NCBI GenBank assembly: GCA_907165135.1
Contig: OU015567.1
Location: forward strand, 14,327,001 to 14,391,000
Direction: 5' to 3'
Length of the DNA stretch: 64,000 bases
Source: Oikopleura dioica
Lineage: Eukaryota; Chordata; Appendicularia; Copelata; Oikopleuridae
A program made the position numbers and the translations under genes. Positions 10,441 to 21,592 of this stretch are shown here, one piece after another. How positions within the stretch are numbered: position 1 is the stretch's first letter; each line of letters opens with the position of its first letter. The notes beneath the pieces were generated by a model, which worked only from the letters and a program-made list of their open reading frames with translations, ran no database searches and was not told the origin of the DNA.

Positions 10441-11516
10441 CAACATTTATCAATTTTTGGAGCAATTTTTATGCAAAAATAAGTTTTCAATTCTCAAAAT
10501 TTTTGTCGCTTGAATTTTTGATAAAATAAAGTTGGTCTCTCTTATGTCTCAAAGACATAGTAATGATCTAGTGTCGTGCATGACACAGTATCTCGATCGG
10601 AAGTCAGAAGCCACATCCGGAAAATGATGGAGTAGATGTTCCTGTCGCGGTTCTGCTGACATGTTCCGGCGGACATGGGGATTCTAGTGCTCGTACTTTT
10701 TGCTTTGGGAGGAAAGTTCGTCTATGGATTGTTTTATTTTTTATCACTTTTCCGTAAATTTAAGTGTATCGGCAAGAGTGGGTCAAGGACATCCCGGCGC
10801 TGTCGAAACGGATCACTTCCGTTTTAGATAATTGATCTTGACTCGGACGGACGGGCGAAGTTTTTCATCCCCTTTCCGGCGAAAGGAGTCAGGAAGAAAA
10901 CAAAGGGAGAAGAAAAGGGCTATTTCGGAGTGCGGCGAAGATTTATCATCCAAACTACAGACAGACGATGTCGTGGGAGTGGGAAGATGGATCCACGGGC
11001 GCGGGTCCGGCCATGTCCGGCGAGTTTGCTTTTCTGGGCTCGGCAACCTGCGTAGCCTGCGTCAGGGTCTTGATAAACTTTAAAAGCCAGAGGTAGAAAA
11101 TAGATCGAAATAGTAATTTTGGAGAAGCCGCTTAGTTTTCTGCCAGTATTTCTAACACAATGTTTAGTTTCCTTAAACTTTGCCTATGGCTTCTGCTTGA
11201 GGAAACACTGTAATCCGTAGTGCTGCCCTGAAACTGTCACTCCTGTGGCTTTCTAACAGACTGGCAAACAACTTCCGAAGGTGATTAATTCCTTCCTGCG
11301 CTTGATTCTCTCCAGCTGAGTCCTGATTTTTCGCCCCTCTGAGTTTTGGAACGCGAGGAAATCTGAGTTACTTTATTGATCAATTTGTCGGAGGTATGAT
11401 GATTGATGGCCTCTGGCTTAATTTGTCCGATACCCTTGACGGACAGCCCGTAACGGGGCGAAGAGCTAAACTACAGAATCAGTCGAGCGAAGCGGGAACT
11501 GTACAATTTTAGTTGT
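10441..11516. other. Intergenic stretch with one truncated MITE
   Basis: I see no convincing exon between 10,441 and 11,516. The overlapping open frames at 10.8-11.1 kb run through low-complexity sequence on both strands. A 5' MITE fragment lies at 11036-11080. Confidence 0.45.
11036..11080. repeat. Truncated MITE, CTGAGTCAG family, copy 5
   Basis: Only one end remains: GGGCTCGGCAACCTGCGTAG followed by CTGCGTCAGGGTC. Confidence 0.6.
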
Positions 11517-12427
11517 TTAGTGGATCTTAAATCCATCAGACTGCAGCAGTCCTTCGTTTTCTTCGTCGCCAGCTGCGGGTGCTTTTGACTTCTTCTTGTC
11601 AATATGCTTGTAGGCGAGCGATCGAAAGTACAGTAAGAATTTGGAACCAACGACCATCCAACCAAAAAGTGTCAGTATCAACCAACCTATACATAAAGGT
11701 CAAGTTTGAAATGAATACTTACTGAATAGGTACTGTTTTTACAGTGTTTCTAGTGTTTGAATCACTTGACTTTATAGTGGTCTGATTCATTGTTCGCTTC
11801 CGTTTTCGGAGAGAAAAAGCAAATACATTTACCTTTATGATTTTCTTCCATACAGACGCAATTGACAAAGCACTTGCTCGCTGGATTCATTTTGACATAA
11901 GCCCTCGGCTAATGACAAACAATTAATCTACTGTATCGCCGTGTTACTCGCAGCTTTGTGTGCCCAACGAGAGCGATAATAGCTGGCCAGAAAGTCCTCC
12001 GTCAACATGACTTCTGTCCCTATTTCATCACTTACGTTTTTGCCACCTTCGGAAGCGATTGTGCAAGTTTCCGCGCAGAACTCGACGAGTTCCTTGCCCT
12101 CGCCAATGTTTTTCTCGGGCGCGTGTACGTGCACGAATCCTTCATAGCAATTATCTGAAATTGTCTTTTCAAATTTGTGGCATTCATATTGCCTCGATAT
12201 TGACAGTCTCTGAGCGCGAAAGGAATTATTTATAAAGGGATGAGCTGCTCTTTGCCGATGAAGGCAAATGAACGGCACTCTCTCTTGTCTTACGTAATAA
12301 TCGACTCTTTTCTTGGTTCAAAAAAGGGTTGAGGGGGGTGCTTACGTTTGCCGATTTTTTCGTCTGAAAGCATACTGGGACTGTTCGCCAAGACTGCAAA
12401 GATTAATTGCGAGCCAATTACTCTCAT
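11517..12427 (-). CDS. Small single-pass membrane protein with a Cys-rich ectodomain, 148 aa
   Basis: Four exons join in phase: 12346-12427, 12036-12154, 11833-11908 and 11517-11686. Exon 1 gives a signal-peptide-like start (MRVIGSQLIFAVLANS). Exons 2-3 give a compact ectodomain with about six cysteines (NCYEGF, EFCAETC, KCFVNCVCM). Exon 4 gives one transmembrane helix (GWLILTLFGWMVVGSKFLLY) and a charged cytoplasmic tail ending in DGFKIH. This order fits a type I cell-surface protein. The Cys spacing is not diagnostic to me; a small WSC- or PAN-like fold is only a thought. Introns are 191, 127 and 146 nt, longer than typical here, so small extra exons cannot be excluded. Confidence 0.65.
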
Positions 12428-13237
12428 TTTGAATTCTTTTCTTCAACTCGATTCTTTCTTCACTGCTGCTCGTTTTCGATTTATTTTAGTTACAGAGAGA
12501 CTATCAGATTCTCGCTCGTTTCTTCTCTGTTTGCTGCAAGACGGCGGTGTCGGTGACGGGAGGTGTATCTATCTGTATGATAAGGATACGTATTGAATAA
12601 TTCGACGGGGGATAATTTTCTCAAGTCACAAAAACGCGGATTCAGCTCATGCAATCGCCAATCGGGCAATAAAGGCGAATGTAGGACGGTTTTATGCCGA
12701 GTTTTTTGGGTGTATTTAAAGAGGGAATAAGACAAAAAAGACAAAAGGAATAAATTCACCTTTGAAGGGTCGCCTACGACGCAGTTACAAGCTCAAGACA
12801 AGGAGGCACTGTGAGACGAACGAAAAAATATTAAAACAGGGCTGCGCTTTTCAGTTAGTAGCAGCGGTAATTAAAAATTAATCTCATCAAAAGCTTACTT
12901 CTGTCGTGGCGTTGGGGAGTCCGTTACATTAGTCATTGAATAAACTACTCAACCAAAAAGATCTACCTGTATAAAATGCTCTAATCGACTCTTTAGGAAC
13001 TCTTCAAAAAACACTCCATCCACTCTTTCTCTTTATTTTCAGACGCTGATTACACAAATAAAGGTCTCTGTTGAATAAAACAGGCAGCTGTCATTCGTCT
13101 GTCCATTTATTTCTGATTAGCAAAGTAGAGTATTCATCAACAAAGTAATTATTTATTCAAACATCTGGGCAACTAATGGTAATAGTAGTCTTCGAGATGA
13201 TTCAAAGTCGAAAATCTCATTCATCATTTTTTACGAA
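12428..13237. other. Intergenic stretch without a supported gene
   Basis: Nothing convincing was found. Open frames near 12,350-12,760 overlap on both strands and lack motifs. Confidence 0.4.
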
Positions 13238-13738
13238 ATGGATTACAACTGTGATATGCCGTAAGAATCAGTTTTTTTGACAAAGTGCTAGAGTTTATTT
13301 AAAAGGTTTGAACCAGCCCCAAAAGATGTTCTCGCTGAACTGATGAAATACTCCGACTCGTGCCCGGACTACAACGAGAAATTTGGGCATTTTTGTGTGG
13401 AAGAATTTGAGATTTCAGGCTTGATTTCTCGATAGAAACTTTCAAAATTTCCAAATCATCAAAGAAATCACGATTTTTTTTTTGCTGAAATCAACAAAGA
13501 AAGACTCCGAAACATTGTTCTAAAGCGCTTTGTTGGGTCATTAACGATTCTTGCATCGAACACAATTGCAATAATTATTCTCACTCTCACCTTGGCGTGC
13601 TTTATTATCTTTGGCGGTAATGCTGTAACGTCTGGCCAAGTAAAATAACGAAATTTCCTTTCAGTTCGCGTCAAGTTACGAAACTCGAGGCCTCAAATTC
13701 ACCACTCTTCTGCTGCCACCAGCACAATGTGCTTATAA
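13238..13738 (+). CDS. Small membrane protein, 108 aa, with a GC-AG intron
   Basis: Exons 13238-13260, 13306-13418, 13500-13616 and 13665-13738 join in phase. The first half is short and hydrophilic with a few cysteines (MDYNCDMPFEPAP, SDSCPDYNEKFGHFC). Exon 3 encodes one hydrophobic helix (TIAIIILTLTLACFIIFG), followed by a basic cytoplasmic-type tail. The second intron must start with GC to keep frame, a known minor class. No signal peptide is visible, so this would be a type III or tail-anchored-like topology. No family recognised. Confidence 0.55.
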
Positions 13739-14045
13739 CTTTAATCTCTTACAAATAGGCAAATAAAAGTGCAAACTCTAAAAGTTTTTTCTAAGCGCAA
13801 TTTACTCCCGATGGACAGCAGGCCCTCGGGCGCCGTTCTAAAATTGATAGCAAGTGCAAAGTTGAATATTCTTTGTGAAACCGGCTCCTGGAACGGGACC
13901 ATTACGAACCTCATCCGGAATGCCATCGTCGAGGATGGCTGCTTGATCTGAATTTGAGCGTGTTAGTGTCAAGAAAGAGTATTTATTTTTCACAATGGCG
14001 ATACAATTGAAGAAGCGAAAGAATTCATAGGCCTCAAATTAGAAA

Positions 14046-14786
14046 ATGTCTAATCAAGAAAGTAACGATTCAAGTGAAAGTATGAAGGACTTTCAAGAGC
14101 TCAAAAATAAAATTCACCATCTACTTGAAGAAAAGCAAGAAGAGACCGCGTCTCTCCGCTTGCAAAAAAAATCTCTTCAAGAAGAAAACAAGAAAATAGA
14201 GGAAGAAATTCTACATAGAAAAGAAGACATTCAGAAATATCAAAAACTCCAAGAAATTCTTGATGAAGAATATAATTTGTTTGCTAAAAAAGCTAAATTA
14301 ATTAAAACTGACCCTTCATTTTATAATCGCTTGTCCTATTCAACGGAGGAGCTCCAACGTGAAATGCAACGTCTCATAAGCAGAACATTACCGGATACGA
14401 GGGATGAAGAGTTCTGCTTGCTGATGCAATCAAGTAGCCGTAGAGCCTTGTACGATATCAAAAAATTAATAAGGGTTTATAGTGCTAAAAATCTAGTTCT
14501 TTCCATAAATTACAAGAAAAATGTAAAGAAAATTAAAGAAAAAGAACTCGTTATTGAATCAAATTTATCCCACCTAAAAAGTATTCTTGAAAGGGAGCCA
14601 GAAATCCATTCATGCTGTGTATGTTTCAATGAATACAACCACGATAAAAACAAAAAATGTTGCCTTAAAGGTTGTGGCCATCAATTCTGCTTTTCGTGTT
14701 TAGAAAGAATTTCTAACTCCGATAGTAAAATGTGCCCTAAGTGTACCAAAAACTTTGAACCTGACTGCATTATCAAGCTTTACTGA
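14046..14786 (+). CDS. Coiled-coil plus C-terminal RING finger protein, 246 aa, intronless
   Basis: One uninterrupted frame starts at the first ATG, which follows an A-rich leader. Residues about 15-80 are a strong coiled coil (Glu/Lys/Leu-rich, KKSLQEENKKIEEEILHRK). The C-terminus is a RING of C3HC4 type: CCVC, then KGCGHQFCFSCL, then CPKC. By family knowledge this would be an E3 ubiquitin ligase; the substrate is unknown. The same coiled-coil/RING order recurs in the multi-exon gene at 36445-37789. The lack of introns in an intron-rich region suggests a retrocopy origin, but I see no poly-A tract or duplicated flanks to prove it. Confidence 0.8.
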   Translation: MSNQESNDSSESMKDFQELKNKIHHLLEEKQEETASLRLQKKSLQEENKKIEEEILHRKEDIQKYQKLQEILDEEYNLFAKKAKLIKTDPSFYNRLSYSTEELQREMQRLISRTLPDTRDEEFCLLMQSSSRRALYDIKKLIRVYSAKNLVLSINYKKNVKKIKEKELVIESNLSHLKSILEREPEIHSCCVCFNEYNHDKNKKCCLKGCGHQFCFSCLERISNSDSKMCPKCTKNFEPDCIIKLY

Positions 14787-15302
14787 ATAAAGAACAACCT
14801 GGAGTGAAATCAACGTTGTAATTCTTTGCAATCTCAATCAGATAGTTCTCCACCAGTGACCTCTTCGACGTGCTGTTTCAGCTTGTCCTGTTGTTTCGTC
14901 GAAATGTGTTTTCGACAATTCCCTGTCGAAAATGCTGGATGTGTTCCTTGCCGTATTTCGTCATGAGCTAATCTACGACTGTTTTTCGTCCTCAAAGTGT
15001 ATCTACTGTAGGATTGGTCCCTCGTCTATTAGACGTCTAACATATTCAAAACGGATTAGTAGCCCTTAAAAGGGCTTGTTTCTGGGCATGTGAAATGCTT
15101 CGAGATAGAGGATGCAGAGGACAACTGAATCAAGTGAAGGATGAACTAGGGAACCCTAACTCGCTGAACGAACCTCAAGACTACACAGAGAACCGCAATT
15201 TATCTAAGCTAACGAACCTGCAAATAAATGAGACAAACAAAGTATTTAAAGAAAATTGATTTTATTCAGGATACTTCAGCATGTCTGCCATTAGCAGGAA
15301 GT

Positions 15303-15521
15303 TTATTCTTCACGATTTTCATTTCCCTTTTCTTGGGTAAATGTGAAGGCGATTGATCTGCTAAACCGCTCTCTTATTGAGAACGATTTAACAGGATCAG
15401 ACATCCCGTCCTAAAATTCAAAAGTCAGCAAAATCTTCCAAAGAAACGACTTTCTTACCTGGAGATAGGTCCTGTTCGGACTGTCAAAATCCGAAGACTG
15501 ACCTGCCCCTCGGCTTGAGCC
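15303..15521 (-). CDS. Two-exon 3' end of an unidentified gene, duplicated copy 1
   Basis: Exons 15459-15521 and 15303-15410 (48-nt intron) encode 56 residues: a Ser-rich start (QSSDFDSPNRTYLQ), then DGMSDPVKSFSIR, RFSRSIAFTFTQEKGNEN and a stop. An AATAAA lies downstream. A nearly identical copy in the opposite orientation is at 33335-33553, and the intron is almost identical too. The two copies differ at a few positions, with the frame kept open in both, which supports this frame. An acceptor TGATGTCAG precedes the first exon, so more exons are expected upstream, but I could not find them in either copy. Confidence 0.5.
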
Positions 15522-15992
15522 CTGACATCAACAAAAATTCTAGAGATTTTTTCGAAAAATAACAAATCTGTGCAATTTTTGAGTTTCCTCGAGAAAATCG
15601 TCTTTGAATGACTCTTGTTCTTGTTTTGATGAATTCATTGAAAAAAAGCTGCTTCAAGTCAGTTTTTCTGAAGAGTGCATGAAATAATTTGTAAAAATAA
15701 AAATTTTTCATAATTATAGTTGATGAAGCTATCTCGTTCACGTAAAACACGATTTAACAAAGAAAATTTCAATTCTTTTAATTGAAATCATGGAAGAACA
15801 CACGAAACGCTTCTTTGGACGATACCATTGCCAATTGACAAGTAGCCAGCTATTTAGATCAGTTCTGTTAACACTTGTTGCTCAGATAATGCCACATAAA
15901 ACATGAAATGCAGCAATCAGGTATGAAAAAGTGGGGAATTTTCAGTAAAGTCTCTAGAATTGTTTTGAAATTTTTGCCAAAAATTTCATCGA

Positions 15993-16018
15993 GGGTTGTC
16001 TCCCTCACATCACTCCCC
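15993..16018 (+). promoter_or_regulatory. Shared histone promoter module upstream of H1
   Basis: GGGTTGTCTCCCTCAC followed by CTCCCC lies just before the TATA box. The same module occurs twice in the H4 intergenic region (54467 and 54623). Three copies next to histone genes and none noticed elsewhere suggest a histone-specific element. Confidence 0.75.
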
Positions 16019-16022
16019 AGAG

Positions 16023-16030
16023 TATATAAA
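16023..16030 (+). promoter_or_regulatory. TATA box of histone H1
   Basis: TATATAAA lies 57 bp before the ATG, directly after the histone module. Confidence 0.8.
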
Positions 16031-16086
16031 CCCCGGGAGCATCAAATTTTCACGATCACTCTCTGATAGTATCTACAAAAGCAAAG

Positions 16087-16590
16087 ATGGTTCCAACTCC
16101 AGCTACCGCCGCCAAGGCCAAGACCCCTTCCCGACCCACCTTCACCGTCATGGTCCGACGGGCCATTGCCAACCTCAAGGAACGCAACGGTTCTTCCCGA
16201 CAGGCCATCGAGAAGTGGATCATCGCCAACTACGGCGTCGAGAAGGGTGGCCATCACCTCCGACTTGCTCTCAAGAAGGGCGTTGAAGCCGGAACCCTCA
16301 TCCAGGCCAAGGGTGTTGGCGCCAACGGTTCCTTCAAGCTCAAGAAGGTCGCTGAGCCAAAGAAGCCCGCCAAGAAGGTGATGAAGAAGAAGGCTCCCGC
16401 CAAGAAAGCCACCGCCACCAAGAAGAAGGTCACCAAGAAGGTGCCCAAGGTCTCCGCCGGCAAGAAGACCACCGCCACCAAGAAGGCCCCAGCCAAAAAG
16501 ACTGTCGCCGCCAAGAAGCCAGCTGCCAAGAAAGCTGCTCCCGCTAAGAAGGTCGCCGCCAAGGCCAAGCCTGTCAAGAAGGCTAAGTAA
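16087..16590 (+). CDS. Linker histone H1, 167 aa
   Basis: The protein has a short N-terminal tail, a winged-helix globular domain at about residues 15-85 (PTFTVMVRRAIANLKERNG, SSRQAIEKWIIANYGVE, GSFKLKK) and a long Lys/Ala/Pro tail (KKPAKKVMKKKAPAKKA). It binds linker DNA and compacts nucleosome arrays. It is intronless, GC-rich in third positions, has a TATA box and the shared histone module upstream, and has the histone 3' stem-loop downstream. This marks it as a replication-dependent, S-phase-expressed H1. It is shorter than typical vertebrate H1 (about 210-220 aa). Confidence 0.97.
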   Translation: MVPTPATAAKAKTPSRPTFTVMVRRAIANLKERNGSSRQAIEKWIIANYGVEKGGHHLRLALKKGVEAGTLIQAKGVGANGSFKLKKVAEPKKPAKKVMKKKAPAKKATATKKKVTKKVPKVSAGKKTTATKKAPAKKTVAAKKPAAKKAAPAKKVAAKAKPVKKAK

Positions 16591-16617
16591 ATCTTCCTCG
16601 GAAGAGTTACTAAAACA

Positions 16618-16633
16618 GGCCCTTTTAAGGGCC
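16618..16633 (+). terminator. Histone mRNA 3' stem-loop of H1
   Basis: GGCCCTTTTAAGGGCC followed by ACAAA is the SLBP-binding hairpin with its 3' flank, 27 nt after the stop. It directs U7-type 3'-end processing rather than polyadenylation. Confidence 0.93.
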
Positions 16634-16734
16634 ACAAATTCTAAAACATTATCGAACTCATAATCTCTTGATTTGGCTCGTGCAAGCAGTGAAGAAACTC
16701 TTGTTCATATTGACCAGAATATGGTCTTGAAGTT

Positions 16735-16765
16735 CTTTCAGAACCCTGATTCAGGCTATTGAGGG
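16735..16765. repeat. Remnant of MITE, CTGAGTCAG family, copy 6
   Basis: TTTCAGAACCCTGATTCAGG matches one family end; the rest is gone. Confidence 0.5.
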
Positions 16766-17136
16766 CAGCTGTTGAACCTATTTTTTCTAATGATTTCGTC
16801 TTCTTTGAGTGTGTCTTCTATCGAAAGGAAAGCAAGGTTGATAACCTACAGCACCTTTAGTAAACCTCGTTTGCACCGGTCCTCCACGCGCTAGTCTTCC
16901 AGCAAAAGCGCTGGGGTCCTCCGCGCGCCCACCCAAGCGCCTTTAGCAGAAAGAGGAATCGTCGAGAAAGGTCTTCGTTGAACACAAAAATCGCAGTTTC
17001 ATTCACTTTTCAAATAACTTGAATGTAAGAGAATATCAAATTATTATTTTATTTGCAGAGAAATTCGGTTCGAAAACTAAATTAAGTACATTTTTTATTG
17101 TTAAATTTATTAAAAATTATGGTTCGTTAATTTCAG

Positions 17137-19518
17137 ATGCCCGCGACTCGTTTTCTATCAGACGATTTCGGGCCGCCGTTGCCTCCAGCAGATTCGGACA
17201 GAAGAACGAGGAGAAAGTCGTCAGACAGTCGAGATGGACGAAATCGTAAGCACAGGAGGCGATCCTCGAGAAGCAGATCCTCATCACATGATCGTTCAAG
17301 CCGATCTAGTCGTCGGAGAAGATCGAGATCGTCTTCGAGAGACCGGCGAAGATCATCCGGAAGCAGCAGTAGAAGGATAGGTCCATTTTTCATCCTTTTC
17401 AACCCTTTCTGAACATCAAAAATGAACCAGAAAAAGACGCAACCGAGACAGCCGGTCTTCCTCTCGCGATCGTCATTCTCGTTCGCGCGAGTCTCGCGAC
17501 CGAGACACCCGAAATCGCCGAGAATCTCGAAAAAGAAGCGTTCCCAAAGAAAAAATCACGATCACCACTTCCGCAAATTCAAAAGACCTCGACATGCGTT
17601 CCGTAAATATGAAGCCAAATGCAGAGAGCACTCCTCGAATCAGCAAAACAAAACCAGTGGCTCTCAGTGATCCATTCGCTGATGAATCGTTTGACGCGTT
17701 TGACTCTTTTGGCGGCGGAAATCTCTCGAGGCAGAGAAAGGATTCAGACACGAGGAGGAAAAATAGAACGAATAACGATTCTGACACGAGGAAAATCGCA
17801 CTTTCCACGAATCCACTCGCGGGAGAATTCAAACCAGCGGAGAGAATGAGAAAGCCGCCAACAGAAGAAGTTGCCAATCTATCTGGTAAATAAAAATCTT
17901 TCTCATTCTAGAGATAAAGCAAACACCATCTGCAATCTGCGTAGAAAACCTAAGTCAGGCCCTAACTGTTAGGGTCATGAAATTCAAACAAATTTTCAAT
18001 TCTGGCAAAGCCCCTTCGCCGCCTCGTTTTTCTTATGAACCCGCTACGCGACTAAGGACGCTGACTCAGGCTTTATAGACAGGTTGCCGAGTGCATACAA
18101 TATTTTCTCAAAACCAGCTTCATATATTCTGAGAATCCCTTTTAATCTTGATCTCTGTTTAGCTCCGTCATTAACCCTTCTTTGCGACCCATATCCGAAA
18201 AAAGACACAGCTCAAGAAAGTGAACCGAAAGAAATTCCAATCACATCCGACTCATCTGTGGACTCCACTTCCTCGGCCAGCAGAACGACGCCGAAGGATG
18301 TTCCGAACATTGAACTGCCAAATACATTTGTTACCAACGATTACGATTCTGGAGAGGACGATTACGATCCAGCTAATTGTGCCTTTAGCGGTTAGTTTTC
18401 ATAAAAACTTCTTGTTTCATATTTTTCCAACTAGACCACGAGTCAGATGACAATCCAACAAATCCACTGGCGCGAGCGCTAAACGCTTTCAAAGAAGCAC
18501 CAACGTCAAATCGTTCTTCAAGCAGTAGCATGGTTATGAGCCCTGTAACTCCTCCAACAGAAGATGAGGTTTGGACCTTCTTCTACGTTCGAGGGCTTAC
18601 TTATTTCTTTCAGGGAAGTGGAGCGCTGAAAATAGATTCTGGATCAGTGACGGACATAAGCCCAAAGCCAATGAGTGACAGTGGAAGCCTTAAGCCACAG
18701 GTGAGTCCAGTTGAATTCAGTTCTTCAGTAACACGACTAATTCAGGCAGTAGTACCTCCTCAAAAGCCAGCGCCGCCGCCAATGCAATCGCTTCTGACCT
18801 CGCAGCTTTCGCAACCCTCCTCATCTCTATTCGCGCCACTTCAGATGCCTTCAAGACAGCCACCGCTAATGTCGCCGAGCGGAGGAATCACGAGATCAGA
18901 TTCGAAGGCAGGATTGCTCTCTGCTCTTCAGAACTCGTCTTCGATTGAAAATCAGCCTCTTCTCAATATTGTTCAAAATTTGTCAGAGATTAAAAATCAG
19001 GTAAGCCTCAAGTCTCTCCGGAAAACAGAAGAATTATCGATAAAATTCAGCTGAACTTGAACAAGTCTCTTCACGACATGATAGCCCAGCAAGATAAAGA
19101 AGACAAAAAGATGAAAAAGTCGAAGAAAACCAGTTCTGGCAGAGAAGTTTTCAAGGTACTTATTTCTGAGTTCGGCAACATCTACAATCCATTATAGAAA
19201 CGAAAAGATTTCCAACGCGCGGTGGTCAACTGCTCCAAAGAAAGTATAAAGCCGTAAGTAACTGAATTTTAATGCGATAATAGTTGATTTAAAACATGGT
19301 TTTTAGGTTTTATAAAAGCAGAAAAATCGACAAAGACCAGTACAAGAAGATTATGAAGGAGTGCGTGTCCAAAGTGAGTCGTTTTCTTCAACAGCAGCTT
19401 CGTTAATCCGTCAATTCAGATTGTGCATAGCTCAAAGAGCTATACTCTGGATAAAGCAAAAGTCGCACACACGATCGAGAAATATGTGAATAAGTACTCC
19501 AAGAAATCAAGGTTCTAG
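17137..19518 (+). CDS. SR-rich, CTD-interacting SCAF1/PHRF1-like splicing factor, 574 aa
   Basis: Ten exons join in phase: 17137-17375, 17431-17885, 18163-18390, 18435-18568, 18614-18700, 18746-19000, 19051-19155, 19198-19253, 19307-19373 and 19420-19518. Residues about 25-115 are an RS domain. The middle is acidic and Ser/Pro-rich. The C-terminus (VVNCSKESIKPFYKSRKIDK, SYTLDKAKVAHTIEKYVNKY) resembles the conserved end of SCAF1, SCAF11 and PHRF1, which bind the phosphorylated RNA polymerase II tail. No PHD or RING domain is present, so SCAF1 is the best match. The ATG directly follows TTTCAG, a good trans-splice acceptor. The first intron must be GA-AG to keep the RS frame, and the second contains a MITE. 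The gene model is strong; the family call rests on memory of the C-terminal motif. Confidence 0.8.
17933..18093. repeat. MITE, CTGAGTCAG family, copy 7 (in an intron of the SCAF1-like gene)
   Basis: Left end GTAGAAAACCTAAGTCAGGC and right end CTGACTCAGGC with ACAGGTTGCCGAG. The core has CCCGCTACGCGAC. It accounts for most of the 277-nt intron; neighbouring introns are about 45 nt. Confidence 0.85.
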
Positions 19519-20033
19519 CGCCATCGAACCTTTCGAAGCCTCTGAAACTGCCACAAAAGCCCTCGCGAGAATCCTTTCCGGACGAAAATGATGATAAAAT
19601 ACACTTCTTATTTTAAAAATTATTCAAAACGCACTGTCATGTTACTGAAATGAGCCTTTATCTAATTCTTGCTTTTCAAAAACTTTCAACCATCTTCGAG
19701 GCGTCTATTTTCAGCTTTAGCTTCATTTATCTCTGCTTCAAAAAGAAAAAAAAATGAGCCACGATCCCGAAAAACTATGATTCTACGGCGATTATTAAGA
19801 GCAATCGTTGCTCTTCAAATTTGCTCTTCATTTTAAAATATACTTTCATAATTGAATTGAATATGTTTGACTAATGCAACTTAAATTATCGCATTTTTTA
19901 CGATATTACGTCAGAGTTCGTAACGAATTATGCTTGCAGCTAATTGCGCCTTGAGGCCTCAGGTTCTTTACGAACATGTCAATAACGATGAATGTCGCAA
20001 TACCAAATAGAGAAGAAATATTATGTTTCAGAA

Positions 20034-20225
20034 ATGTCAGAGATCCATGCACCTACCGCGGAGAGCTCCGATAAGGAGCAACTCAAGTGCATTCTCCCAG
20101 GCTGCGTGAATCCAGCTGTGCTGCGCGATCTCTACTGCTCGGGCGATTGTAACTTGAGTTTCATCACGCAACTCTTCAAGGCCCGCTATAACGGGAAGAA
20201 AAGGGACGAAACGTCTGCTTCATAG
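20034..20225 (+). CDS. Small zinc-knuckle protein, 63 aa
   Basis: The ATG at 20034 lies 2 nt after TATGTTTCAG, a good trans-splice acceptor, so I prefer it to upstream starts. The protein is MSEIHAPTAE, a polar stretch, then four cysteines arranged C-x4-C-x12-C-x3-C (LKCILPGC, DLYCSGDC) and a basic tail with YNGKKRDE. The YCSxDC element resembles a zinc-binding segment seen in proteins such as CFP1 and DIDO1. No DNA-binding or catalytic domain is visible. It may be a very small nuclear adaptor, but that is inference. No intron is needed. Confidence 0.6.
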   Translation: MSEIHAPTAESSDKEQLKCILPGCVNPAVLRDLYCSGDCNLSFITQLFKARYNGKKRDETSAS

Positions 20226-20661
20226 AAAATACAAAAAATATTATCCTTGTTAATTTCCAATTATATTATTTCATTTTTGCACTTCTATTTTTCTTGCTTT
20301 TTTACATGTCAAATTTCCGTACTAACTATTGAAAAAAACATTCTAACCCGCCAGTCTCGCTTTTTTTTACTGATATTTTTTGTGTTCCAAATAAATATGC
20401 CAAACAAACCCATATCGTCTCCCATATCGTCCTGCGTTACCTGCCAGACCTGAGCCCAGCTATTTTAAAAGATGGGCAAAAGCCTTTAGGGGTCCTTTAT
20501 CGAACCATAGCATGACGAAAGATTTCTTACGTCACGCCGCAATAGCGTGGCCCTGAAATTAATCTTCGCTGAATATTTCTAGATCTTTTCAAAACCCCCT
20601 AATCGATTCTTTCATCCGTGGAAAGAGCTTGAGCCAAGCCTTAAAACCGGATTTCAGATAA

Positions 20662-21504
20662 ATGCAATTTGAAGAAAACGAGAACTTTGAAATTGTCCTG
20701 CCACGAAAGAAGAAATCGAACTCAAAGAACATCAAACAAATCAATCTTGACGAGGTTAAAGTTCCTGTTAGAAAAAGTTCCAGTTTTCACGACGATGAAG
20801 GCATCGGTTCTGCTTCGCCAACATACGAGTCTGATGATCATCGTAATCCCTCAGGTTCGCAAGCACAGATAACGGGTCTTAAATCAACTTCAGCTCCAGT
20901 AACACAGCCAAAGAAAAAGTCAAAGCCTTCGAAAAAGAAGCAAGGAAAGAAAAACGCCAAGAAAAAGGCCAACAAAGCCAACAATTCAAAACCGAAGGAG
21001 ACCCCGAAAGAAGAAGAAAACCACTCTGAAGCGAACAACAACAATCATGAATCTTGCTCCGCAACAGCCAGGTATTTATAGCGGCTATTCTCAATCCATA
21101 TATACAAATGAACACGTGATTAACGGTTTCAAAAGCCCGGAAAGCGATGCTGAAGCCCCGTCGGAACATCGTAGAAGACGAAAGTCATCGAGATGCGATG
21201 GGGACGGAAACGAGGTGAGATAGAATATGTTTTATATGCCGTTTATTTTCTCGGATTCTTTGCCTAAAACTTGTATTTTCAGATTCGCCACCGTCGAATC
21301 AGCTGGGCTGAGGAGCTGGTCTTGGAGCCTTCTCGAGTGCGGACATGCTCTGAAGGGTCGATCCTGAACAAAGATGGCAATGACTGGTCAGTTGATCATT
21401 ACGTCTGCGACTGCGGATTTGCCGGATGCGATTGTGACGAAACTTCAGGAGCGATTCATCCTGAATGGACACCTAGAAACATTCAGGAAATGGTTTCATT
21501 TTGA
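20662..21504 (+). CDS. Lys-rich protein with a C-terminal RISW/Cys cluster, 236 aa
   Basis: Exons 20662-21071, 21136-21214 and 21283-21504 join in phase (introns 64 and 68 nt). A TTTCAG lies 4 nt before the ATG, a trans-splice acceptor. The first half is polar, with a long Lys/Asn-rich stretch (PKKKSKPSKKKQGKKNAKKK), likely disordered and nuclear. The last exon holds the phrase RRISWAEEL, which resembles a PP1-docking or phosphosite context, and a cysteine cluster (CDCGFAGCDC) that could bind metal. No known domain is recognised. The next gene begins 88 bp downstream on the same strand, a spacing compatible with an operon. Confidence 0.65.
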
Positions 21505-21592
21505 TATCGTTTTGCGGAGGTTCAATATATAAAAAAACTCCTTTTATGAACCATCTTGAAAGTGGAACTGCCGGTACCGCTCGTTGAGCTCA

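Noticed and set aside
13769-13951. Sixty-codon frame after the small membrane-protein gene
   Set aside because: It has only a non-ATG start, and other frames over the same bases are equally open. Left unannotated.
16042-16637. Long minus-strand frames opposite histone H1
   Set aside because: Leu/Gly- or Ala/Phe-rich shadows of the Lys/Ala-rich H1 tail.
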